Source: Syntrophomonas sp. UBA4807 (GTDB taxonomy: Bacteria; Bacillota; Syntrophomonadia; Syntrophomonadales; Syntrophomonadaceae). Taken from it: a DNA stretch of 47,157 bases. The notes beneath the pieces are model-generated. The model did not search any database. It had not been told where the DNA came from and saw nothing but the letters and a program-made list of their open reading frames with translations. The DNA lies in the NCBI GenBank assembly GCA_002402575.1, contig DHGD01000118.1:9398-56554 (forward strand). The letters are read 5' to 3'. Shown here piece after piece: positions 40,879 to 47,157 of this stretch (positions are counted from its first letter, which is position 1; every line of letters begins with the position of its first letter). Position numbers and translations under genes: made by a program.

Positions 40879-42873
40879 GTGTACACCCGATTAGCCAGTC
40901 ATGCCGGTTTCTGTGCGGGAGTAAAACGAGCCGTAAAGCTCGCCCGAGAAAGTTCTTCAGCCGAGGTATGCTTTACCCTGGGGCCGCTGGTACACAACCG
41001 CTCTGTGGTTCAGAACCTGTCACAGCAGGGCATCGAAGCGGTAGACAGCATCGAACCGCTTAAGCCCGGACAGACTCTGGTGATACGTTCACACGGATGT
41101 GCGCCGCAGATTATCAGCCAGGCCAAAAGCAAGGGCTTGGTGGTGGTAGATGCTACCTGTCCGCGAGTATCGAGGATACAGCACCTGGTTGCCGAGCTGG
41201 ATAAACAGGGTTATAGCGTGGTAATATTTGGAGATGAAAACCATCCTGAGGTGCAAGGCATACTCGGCTGGTGTCAGAGCGCACGAGTGGTGAAAGACCG
41301 TACCCAGGCTGAAATGCTGCCCCCCATGGATAAGGTGGGGGTGGTATCCCAGACCACCCAAGAAGCTCGTGACTACTACCAAATGGCCGCAGGTCTCTTG
41401 CCCGGATGCGGCGAGGCCAGGGTGTTTAACACTATCTGTTCGGCCACTTCCAGGCGCATCCAGGCGGCGCGGGAATTATGCGCTCAGGTCGACTTGATGC
41501 TGGTGATCGGTGATCCCCATAGTTCTAATACTGCCACTCTTGTCAGAGAGTGTTTAAATACCGGGGTTAATACTTACAGGATCGAAGATGCCTCAGAATT
41601 GAAGCCCGAATGGTTCAAATACTGTGAGGCGGTCGGGATTACTGCAGGTGCTTCTACTCCGGACTGGATTATTAAGGAGGTAATGAGTAGGATGACAGGT
41701 TATGACGATGAAAGGGAAGATCAGATCCAAGCCGGAGAGAAGCCGAGCAACGAGGAATCCTTTGCCAAACTTGAGGCTGAAATGGCAGGTCTAGCAACTC
41801 CCAGCCGGGGAGAAGTAATAAAGGGTACGGTCGTTCAAGTGCTGGATGATGAAGTCATGGTTGATGTGGGCGGCAAATCTGAAGGTGTAATTCCTCTCCG
41901 AGAAATGTCGTTAAAGGATGTCGGCTCAGCTCGTGAACTGGTTCAAGTTGGCGATGAGATCGAGGTCTTGGTGTTGAAATGGGATGATGATGGCACTATC
42001 TTGCTTTCAAAGAAGAAAGTCGACTTTAAAAAGACTTTAGACGAGCTGGAAGTGGCCTACAATGAAAAGCGGCCTGTGGAAGGCACGGTTGTGGAAAGCG
42101 TCAAAGGCGGTCTGCTGGCTGACGTAGGGGTTGTAGGTTTTCTGCCCGCTTCCCATGTTGACGATGGCTATGTGAAGAACCTGGATGATTATATCGGGCA
42201 GACCATGCTGTTCAATATTATCGAGTTCAATCGCAACAAGCGCCGCGGTTCACAGGTGGTTTTATCCCGCCGGGAACTGGTACTGGAAGAAAAGAACCGC
42301 CAGAAGGCTGAATTTTGGCAAAGCATTTCTGAAGGACAGACCCGCCAGGGGACTGTGAAACGCATTGTGGACTATGGCGCATTTATAGACCTGGGTGGTT
42401 ATGAAGGACTCTTACATGTATCCGAACTCGATCACCGCCGGGTGGAGCACCCTGCCGATATCCTCAGTGAAGGCGATGAAATCGAGGTCTATATCCTGGG
42501 CCTGGACCGGGAGAAAGAAAGAGTTTCATTGAGCCGCAAGAAACTTCTTAAGAGCCCCTGGGAGCTGGCTCTGGAAAAATATCATCAAGGCGATATAGTC
42601 GAGGGGACCGTGGTCAGAATAGCCCCCTTCGGAGCCTTCGTGGAACTTAATCCGGGTGTGGACGGACTGGTGCATATATCGCAGCTGGCCGATTACCGGG
42701 TGGAAAAACCGGAGGATGTGGTCAAAGCCGGTGACCGGGTGATGGTCAAGATAATCAGCATCGACCCCAATGAAAAACGCATCGGATTGTCGGTAAAAGA
42801 AGCCAGAAATGACGCCAACCGGGCTGATGTGGAGCAATACCTGGAGTCGCAGCCTGAGGGCGACAACGAATAA
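40879..42873 (+). CDS. ispH-rpsA: HMBPP reductase (IspH) fused to ribosomal protein S1-like domains
   Basis: The 664-residue fusion has IspH in about residues 1-275 with the Fe-S cysteines in GFCAGVKRAV (Cys12), DATCPRVS and NTICSATSRR and the tail TAGASTPDWIIKEV. IspH makes IPP and DMAPP in the last step of the MEP pathway. Then come four S1 RNA-binding repeats, beginning at about residues 312 (GEVIKGTVVQVLDDEVMVDV), 396, 483 (RQGTVKRIVDYGAFIDLGGY) and 570 (VEGTVVRIAPFGAFVELNPG). The fusion is known in Clostridia. The GTG start follows GTGGGG. An AAGGAGG near 41674 and ATG 41692 could give a free S1 of 393 residues. Confidence 0.96.
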   Translation: MYTRLASHAGFCAGVKRAVKLARESSSAEVCFTLGPLVHNRSVVQNLSQQGIEAVDSIEPLKPGQTLVIRSHGCAPQIISQAKSKGLVVVDATCPRVSRIQHLVAELDKQGYSVVIFGDENHPEVQGILGWCQSARVVKDRTQAEMLPPMDKVGVVSQTTQEARDYYQMAAGLLPGCGEARVFNTICSATSRRIQAARELCAQVDLMLVIGDPHSSNTATLVRECLNTGVNTYRIEDASELKPEWFKYCEAVGITAGASTPDWIIKEVMSRMTGYDDEREDQIQAGEKPSNEESFAKLEAEMAGLATPSRGEVIKGTVVQVLDDEVMVDVGGKSEGVIPLREMSLKDVGSARELVQVGDEIEVLVLKWDDDGTILLSKKKVDFKKTLDELEVAYNEKRPVEGTVVESVKGGLLADVGVVGFLPASHVDDGYVKNLDDYIGQTMLFNIIEFNRNKRRGSQVVLSRRELVLEEKNRQKAEFWQSISEGQTRQGTVKRIVDYGAFIDLGGYEGLLHVSELDHRRVEHPADILSEGDEIEVYILGLDREKERVSLSRKKLLKSPWELALEKYHQGDIVEGTVVRIAPFGAFVELNPGVDGLVHISQLADYRVEKPEDVVKAGDRVMVKIISIDPNEKRIGLSVKEARNDANRADVEQYLESQPEGDNE

Positions 42874-42893
42874 TTCCGCAGGATAGTGATATT

Positions 42894-43118
42894 ATGCCCA
42901 TATATGAATTTAAATGCCGGACTTGTGAAAGCCAATTTGAGGTGCTGACTAGTTTTAAAGAACGTGACAAGGTCAAATGCCCCGCCTGCCAGTCGCAAGA
43001 GGTGGACGCTCTTCTGACCACCTTCAGCACTAAAATAACGCCTTACCAGGACGGGTCATCCGGGCCGGGAGTTTGCCAAGGATGCTGTAACCATCAATGC
43101 GGCAACTTACCCCGATAG
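42894..43118 (+). CDS. FmdB-family zinc ribbon protein
   Basis: The 74-residue protein begins MPIYEFKCRTCESQFEVLTSF and has the second cysteine pair in VKCPACQS, forming the FmdB-type zinc ribbon. A further cysteine cluster, CQGCCNHQCG, stands near the C-terminus and is not always present. Function is unknown; the family was named after a regulator of formamidase. It follows ispH-rpsA by 20 bases. A short GGCTGC/GCAGCC hairpin lies after it (43125-43141). Confidence 0.9.
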   Translation: MPIYEFKCRTCESQFEVLTSFKERDKVKCPACQSQEVDALLTTFSTKITPYQDGSSGPGVCQGCCNHQCGNLPR

Positions 43119-43172
43119 AAATAGGGCTGCTTATGGCAGCCTTTCCTATTAAGACCACAAAGGAGTCGACAT

Positions 43173-43760
43173 ATGCCCAACCTGGCAATTCTATCAGGCG
43201 GGCGCAGTTCTCGCCTGGGTACCAACAAGGCTTTGGCAGATCTCAATGGGATTACCGTACTGGAATACATCCTCAACCGGTTGCAGCCTCATTTTTCCGA
43301 GACCTTTATTGTAACTAATGAGCCTCAATTGTATGCCCATTACCCGGCCCGGGTAATAACCGATATATTTCCTCGCAAAGGCCCCATAGCAGGCATTCAT
43401 GCCGCTCTAAAGGCATCGTCCGGGGGGCCGCTGTTTGTGCTCAGTTGTGATATGCTCTTCGTAAATATAGAGTTAGTTGAGTACCTTTTCCGGCAAGCTG
43501 CCGGCTATGACGCGGTGGTGCCGGTCGTAAAGGGGTATCTGCAGCCCACCGCCGCAGTTTATAACCAGAGCTGCCTGCAGATTATGACTGACTGCCTGGA
43601 AAAAGATTTATTGAAATTGACCAGAGTATTTGAGGCGATTAAAACTCGCTATGTTGACGAGAGCTGTTTGTCATCTTTTGGGCCGCTTGAAGAGCTATTT
43701 TTCAACATTAATGACGCTGCAGCGCTGCAGAAAGCTAGGGAGCTGGCAAGGAGGCACTAG
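43173..43760 (+). CDS. mobA: Molybdenum cofactor guanylyltransferase, MobA-like
   Basis: The 195-residue protein has the nucleotidyltransferase start LAILSGGRSSRLGTNKALADL, then DIFPRKGPIAGIHAALKAS and SCDMLFVN, as in MobA, which attaches GMP to molybdopterin. No other molybdenum cofactor gene is in the window. AAAGGAG stands before the ATG. It is followed after two bases by fni. Confidence 0.88.
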   Translation: MPNLAILSGGRSSRLGTNKALADLNGITVLEYILNRLQPHFSETFIVTNEPQLYAHYPARVITDIFPRKGPIAGIHAALKASSGGPLFVLSCDMLFVNIELVEYLFRQAAGYDAVVPVVKGYLQPTAAVYNQSCLQIMTDCLEKDLLKLTRVFEAIKTRYVDESCLSSFGPLEELFFNINDAAALQKARELARRH

Positions 43761-43762
43761 CC

Positions 43763-44806
43763 ATTAGAGCCAGGCGCAAAGACGAACATATCGAGATTAG
43801 CCAGACCTGTGCGGATGGACCGGAGACAAACGGTTTTGAGGATGTGGATCTGATTCATCAGGCAGTGCCCGAACTGGATCTGGAACAAATCGATTTAAGC
43901 CAGGAATTTCTGGGCAAGAGATTGCAGATTCCGCTGCTGATCAACGCCATTACCGGCGGCACCGAGCGAGGCCGCGAAATCAACCGGGCATTGTCGGAAT
44001 TGGCCTGCCAGTTCGGTGTGGCTATGGCAGTTGGTTCGCAGTCCATTGCTTTGTCAGAGCCGGAGCGGCGCGACTCTTTTGAGGTGGTGCGGGAAGTTAA
44101 TCCGCATGGCGTGATTATCGCCAACATCAGCGCCCTGGCGAAGCCTGATGAAACCTTGCGGGTTGTTGAAATGATAAAGGCCGACGCTCTGCAGCTGCAT
44201 CTCAATGTTCCTCAGGAACTGGCCATGCGCGAAGGGGAACGCCATTTTGCCGGGATGTTGGACAATATCAGGCAAATTGTGGCTGCGGCTTCTGTGCCGG
44301 TCATCGCTAAAGAGGTGGGCTTCGGCCTGAGCAGAGAGAGCGCTGCTAAGCTTTTTGCCGCCGGGGTTAAGATTTTCGATACCGGGGGGCAGGGCGGCAC
44401 CAATTTTGTAATGATCGAAGACCGACGGCAGGGTTGTTTCAATGCTGAACTGGACCAGTGGGGCATCTCCACTGCGGTCAGCCTGGCTGAAATCCTCTCC
44501 CTGGGTCTGCCGGTACAGGTCATAGCCTGTGGAGGCCTGAGGACAGCCATGGACGCCGCTAAAGCCATAGCCATGGGGGCTGAACTGGTAGGTATGGCGG
44601 CCCCTTTTATAAAATTATATAGCGGTGCAGGTGAGGGCGCTTTGGCCGATTATCTGCAACAATGGGTTTACCGGCTTAAAGCGGTGTTCTTGATGACAGC
44701 CTCTGTGAACATCCGTTCACTGCAGCAAAAACCGGTGCTTATTAAGGGACAGACTCGCGCCTGGCTAGAAGCCCGCCACATCGATTGGCGCTGCTGGTCC
44801 CGCTAA
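43763..44806 (+). CDS. fni: Type 2 isopentenyl-diphosphate isomerase, apparent ATT start
   Basis: Fni is an FMN enzyme that interconverts IPP and DMAPP, fitting with ispH nearby. Landmarks: INAITGGTERGREIN, VGSQSIALSEPE, LQLHLNVPQE, VIAKEVGFGLSRESA, DTGGQGGTNFVMIE, WGISTAVSLAE and ACGGLRTAMDAAKAIAMGA. The usual N-terminus (RARRKDEHIEIS here) is coded upstream of the first ordinary start, GTG 43844. In that part no ATG, GTG or TTG exists before the stop at 43736. ATT at 43763 is eight bases after AAGGAGG (43748-43754) and gives a normal length of 347 residues. Confidence 0.9.
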   Translation: MRARRKDEHIEISQTCADGPETNGFEDVDLIHQAVPELDLEQIDLSQEFLGKRLQIPLLINAITGGTERGREINRALSELACQFGVAMAVGSQSIALSEPERRDSFEVVREVNPHGVIIANISALAKPDETLRVVEMIKADALQLHLNVPQELAMREGERHFAGMLDNIRQIVAAASVPVIAKEVGFGLSRESAAKLFAAGVKIFDTGGQGGTNFVMIEDRRQGCFNAELDQWGISTAVSLAEILSLGLPVQVIACGGLRTAMDAAKAIAMGAELVGMAAPFIKLYSGAGEGALADYLQQWVYRLKAVFLMTASVNIRSLQQKPVLIKGQTRAWLEARHIDWRCWSR

Positions 44807-44910
44807 CTCGCTCGTCTCGTCAAACCACTTCTATACTGCCCCGGTTACATAAAAACAACCCTCCTGGGAATTCTATTGCCATAAGAGATTCAGAAAGGAT
44901 GTGGCTAAAA

Positions 44911-45723
44911 ATGGCCAATTTCCCCTTTGGTCTGATTGCGCTTGTGGTGGTATCGATTTTGATATATTTTGGAGTGGCCCATCGTGCTCTGGACCGTTTG
45001 CGCATTACTGACCGTGCGGCACTGGCGGTAATAGCCGCTATCATCATCGGCAGCTTTATCGATATACCAGTTAGCTCCCGCCTGACTATAAATGTGGGCG
45101 GAGTGATTACAGTCGGTATCGCTGTGTGGCTGTGGTTGGGAGCAGGGACCGCTTTTGAAAAAATGCGGTCCGCGATTGCCGCCGTAGTCACCGCGCTGGT
45201 GCTTTTTATCGGCGCCCGTTTCCTGGGAGCCGAGCCGGAAACCGTATTTATCGATCCCATCTACCTATATCCCCTGGTGGCCGGTATTGTGGGCTACCTG
45301 GCTGGAAGATCACGGCGCGGCGCTTTTTTTGCAGCGGTAATGGGCGTAATGGCCCTTGACATCGGGCAATACGTTTATCTGGTGCAAAGAGGCGTCCGGG
45401 GCACGGTTCATCTGGGTGGCGCCGGCGCCTTCGACTCCCTGGTACTGGCCGGAATACTTGCTATAATGCTGGCCGAAATCGTGGGTGAGAGCCTGGAACG
45501 CCTGTCAGGCGGACCCAGCAGTTATGATAAAGACCCGGCCCTGCTGAAAAACCTCAAGGAACCAGTACCAGCTCGTAAACCCGCCAATCACGTTTCCGGA
45601 GCCGATTATTCCGAGCATGATAAAGATGATGAACCTGATCAGGATGAGTTCAAGGATTGGGAAGAACGCATCTCGGTTACCGGAATCAGTGGCCAAGAGG
45701 ATCGGGGGGACGACCATGCCTAG
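44911..45723 (+). CDS. Membrane protein, DUF1614-like
   Basis: The 270-residue protein shows about six hydrophobic segments (FPFGLIALVVVSILIYFGVA, ALAVIAAIIIGSFIDIP, INVGGVITVGIAVWLWLGA, and others) and an acidic cytoplasmic tail rich in Asp and Glu. The NVGG-containing middle and overall pattern resemble DUF1614 proteins, which are of unknown function. ATG 44911 lies after AAAGGATG; ATG 44899 is an alternative. It overlaps the SpoIIP gene by eight bases, which suggests a sporulation or cell-envelope link. Confidence 0.75.
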   Translation: MANFPFGLIALVVVSILIYFGVAHRALDRLRITDRAALAVIAAIIIGSFIDIPVSSRLTINVGGVITVGIAVWLWLGAGTAFEKMRSAIAAVVTALVLFIGARFLGAEPETVFIDPIYLYPLVAGIVGYLAGRSRRGAFFAAVMGVMALDIGQYVYLVQRGVRGTVHLGGAGAFDSLVLAGILAIMLAEIVGESLERLSGGPSSYDKDPALLKNLKEPVPARKPANHVSGADYSEHDKDDEPDQDEFKDWEERISVTGISGQEDRGDDHA

Positions 45724-46774
45724 ATCGATAATCCTCTTTCTAGCCTTCGGCCTGTCAGCAGCATGGGGGCTATTTTTCCCCGCACCAGTTGAGGCGGTTT
45801 ATGAGGAATTACCCTCGGGGTACTATTTCTCACTGGTGGATGAAAACAATAACACCATAGTTCAGACCGGTTCTCAAGTTTATGTGGGTGATGAATATAT
45901 CAAAGCCGATAATGGCAAATACCAGGTGGTGGAGGTATCAGGACACACCGCCCGTTGTGTTTATATTGGCCAGGAACAGATGCCGGAAGTTAATTTTGAC
46001 AACTCTCGCCAGGCCTGGGTGATCGACAGCAAGGAGATTCCGGTAGTGGCGGCCAAACCGACCATTGCCATCTATCACACTCATAGCGATGAATCCTATG
46101 TTCCCACTGATGGCAAAGAAAGCCAAGAAGGCAACGGGGGCATCTATGACGTCGGTAACGCTTTGGCGCAGCGCTTGCAGCAATTGGGCTATACGGTGGA
46201 TTACAACAAGAACAATCACAACCCGCATGACGTCAATGCGTACAACCGCTCACGCCGCACGGCAGCGTCCCTGTTGAAAAATGGTTCACAAGTACTGATA
46301 GACGTGCACCGCGATGCGGTACCACCCAATCAGTATCAGACCACGGTAAACGGAGAGGAAGCCACCAAGATAAAACTGGTGGTGGGCAAGTCCAACCCCA
46401 ATATGAAAACCAATCTGGAATTCGCCAAGCAGCTCAAAGCGGTTATGGATAAAACCAAACCGGGGCTTTCTAACGGCATCTTCATGGGCAAAGGAGATTA
46501 CAATCAAGACCTCAACCCGCGGGCTATGCTGATCGAGGTCGGCTCCCATACCAATTCCAAAGATGATGCCACCAAAGGGGTTACCGCATTCGCTGATGTA
46601 TTATCAGCCGCTATAGGCGGAGGCAGTGCCGACAGTACAGGGGGAACTCCGGCGGCCAAGCCCTTGCAGCAAAACTCCCCTTCAGCTTGGACCACCATAT
46701 TAATTCTCATCACGGTTGCTGCTGCTGCCGGAGCAGGATTCTATCTGCTCAATAAAAATAACGCGGGACGCTGA
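45716..46774 (+). CDS. spoIIP: Stage II sporulation protein P (SpoIIP)-like peptidoglycan hydrolase
   Basis: The 352-residue protein has a signal peptide (MPRSIILFLAFGLSAAWGLF, with AxA-like PVEAVYEE), a SpoIIP amidase/endopeptidase domain with IAIYHTHSDESYVPTDG, LIDVHRDAVPPNQY and AMLIEVGSHTNSKD holding the zinc-site histidines and glutamate, and a C-terminal membrane anchor (TTILILITVAAAAGAGFYLL). SpoIIP acts with SpoIID and SpoIIM in engulfment. This copy sits between membrane genes and not with gpr as in Bacillus, so it could be a paralogue. Its stop shares a base with the next start. Confidence 0.88.
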   Translation: MPRSIILFLAFGLSAAWGLFFPAPVEAVYEELPSGYYFSLVDENNNTIVQTGSQVYVGDEYIKADNGKYQVVEVSGHTARCVYIGQEQMPEVNFDNSRQAWVIDSKEIPVVAAKPTIAIYHTHSDESYVPTDGKESQEGNGGIYDVGNALAQRLQQLGYTVDYNKNNHNPHDVNAYNRSRRTAASLLKNGSQVLIDVHRDAVPPNQYQTTVNGEEATKIKLVVGKSNPNMKTNLEFAKQLKAVMDKTKPGLSNGIFMGKGDYNQDLNPRAMLIEVGSHTNSKDDATKGVTAFADVLSAAIGGGSADSTGGTPAAKPLQQNSPSAWTTILILITVAAAAGAGFYLLNKNNAGR

Positions 46775-47157
46775 TGCAGGGTTATGGAACGGTTATATTG
46801 GCGGGAATTACAGCCGGTTTTATCAATCGCTGGATACTGTTGCGCTATGACTACCGCCATTATCCCACATATCCACACGGTCATATAACCCACCTGGCAC
46901 TAGGCTTTATCGCCGCCAGCCTCGGCGCTGTGGCCATACCAGCCATAGCTGAGCCTGATTATGCGGCGGTTACTTTCCTGGCCCTGGCGGCTACACAATT
47001 TCGTGAAATCAGGGATATGGAGCGCAAGACCCTGACCAGTCTGGAGGAAAACAAATTGATAACCCGAGGGCCTGACTATATAGAAGGTATCGCCCGGGTA
47101 TTTGAAGTGCGCAATTATTTAGTGATGTTAACCTCATTGGCCGTCTCGGCAGCGACC
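46774..47157 (+). CDS. YIEGIA-family membrane protein, 3' end missing
   Basis: ATG 46774 uses the last base of the spoIIP stop (TGATG). The 128 codons up to the window edge encode a protein with hydrophobic segments (TVILAGITAGFINRWILL, LALGFIAASLGAVAIPAIA, YAAVTFLALAATQFREI) and the diagnostic GPDYIEGIARVFEVRNY. YIEGIA proteins are conserved in spore formers and of unknown function. Coupling to spoIIP strengthens a sporulation link. No stop is reached. Confidence 0.85.
   Translation, partial: MQGYGTVILAGITAGFINRWILLRYDYRHYPTYPHGHITHLALGFIAASLGAVAIPAIAEPDYAAVTFLALAATQFREIRDMERKTLTSLEENKLITRGPDYIEGIARVFEVRNYLVMLTSLAVSAAT

Overview
The window looks like a spore-forming, anaerobic member of the Firmicutes (Clostridia), closest in gene content to Syntrophomonas-type syntrophic fatty-acid oxidisers. 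The evidence is a SpoIIP homologue, a YIEGIA-family protein, an IspH-S1 fusion of clostridial type, siroheme-dependent heme genes, and an etfBA pair followed by a membrane Fe-S oxidoreductase like the Swol_0696-0698 cluster of S. wolfei. Family calls were made by reading motifs; no database search was run. No tRNA, rRNA, CRISPR array, IS element or prophage was recognised.

Layout. (1) 1-7457: a tightly coupled heme operon: cobA-hemD (cut at the left edge), nirJ1, hemB, nirJ2, ahbA, ahbB, hemL, with cheR attached by a GTGA overlap. Together they lead from glutamate-1-semialdehyde through uroporphyrinogen III and siroheme to heme by the siroheme (Ahb) route. (2) 7700-11706: etfB, etfA and the Fe-S oxidoreductase, closed by a strong terminator. 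They form an electron path from acyl-CoA dehydrogenases to the membrane. (3) 11707-18629: a gene-free, possibly structured stretch, rluB, a CobT-like protein, an unknown gene, an HDOD protein, then a P-loop ATPase with a four-subunit 2-oxoacid:ferredoxin oxidoreductase and a terminator. (4) 18736-22228: an unknown membrane-anchored protein, a HutP-like protein, aroH, an omega-amidase-like nitrilase (minus strand), and a DAHP synthase without the N-terminal regulatory domain. (5) 22399-29295: the phosphate regulon phoPR-pstSCAB-phoU, with 11-bp-period Pho boxes before pstS and between pstS and pstC. (6) 29541-35431: an aroF fragment, a CBS-CBS-ACT protein (minus strand), and livKHMG in which an EamA permease sits where livF would be expected. 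(7) 35432-47157: a 638-bp spacer with a 34-bp repeat and an attenuator-like hairpin, then aroF-tyrA-aroA, cmk, plsC, ispH-rpsA, fmdB, mobA, fni, a DUF1614-like membrane protein, spoIIP and a YIEGIA gene cut at the right edge.

The most notable observations follow. An ancient duplication of an aroF / CBS-ACT convergent pair has decayed reciprocally on either side of the phosphate regulon: one copy kept aroF and lost the CBS gene, the other kept the CBS gene and lost aroF. The conserved N-terminus of fni can only be translated from an ATT codon. A hairpin lies between the Shine-Dalgarno sequence and start of nirJ2 and would bring them to working distance. A Shine-Dalgarno sequence lies at the IspH/S1 junction and could release free S1. 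The aroF-tyrA-aroA leader has an attenuator-like hairpin. No wholly new multi-gene system could be shown from the sequence alone.
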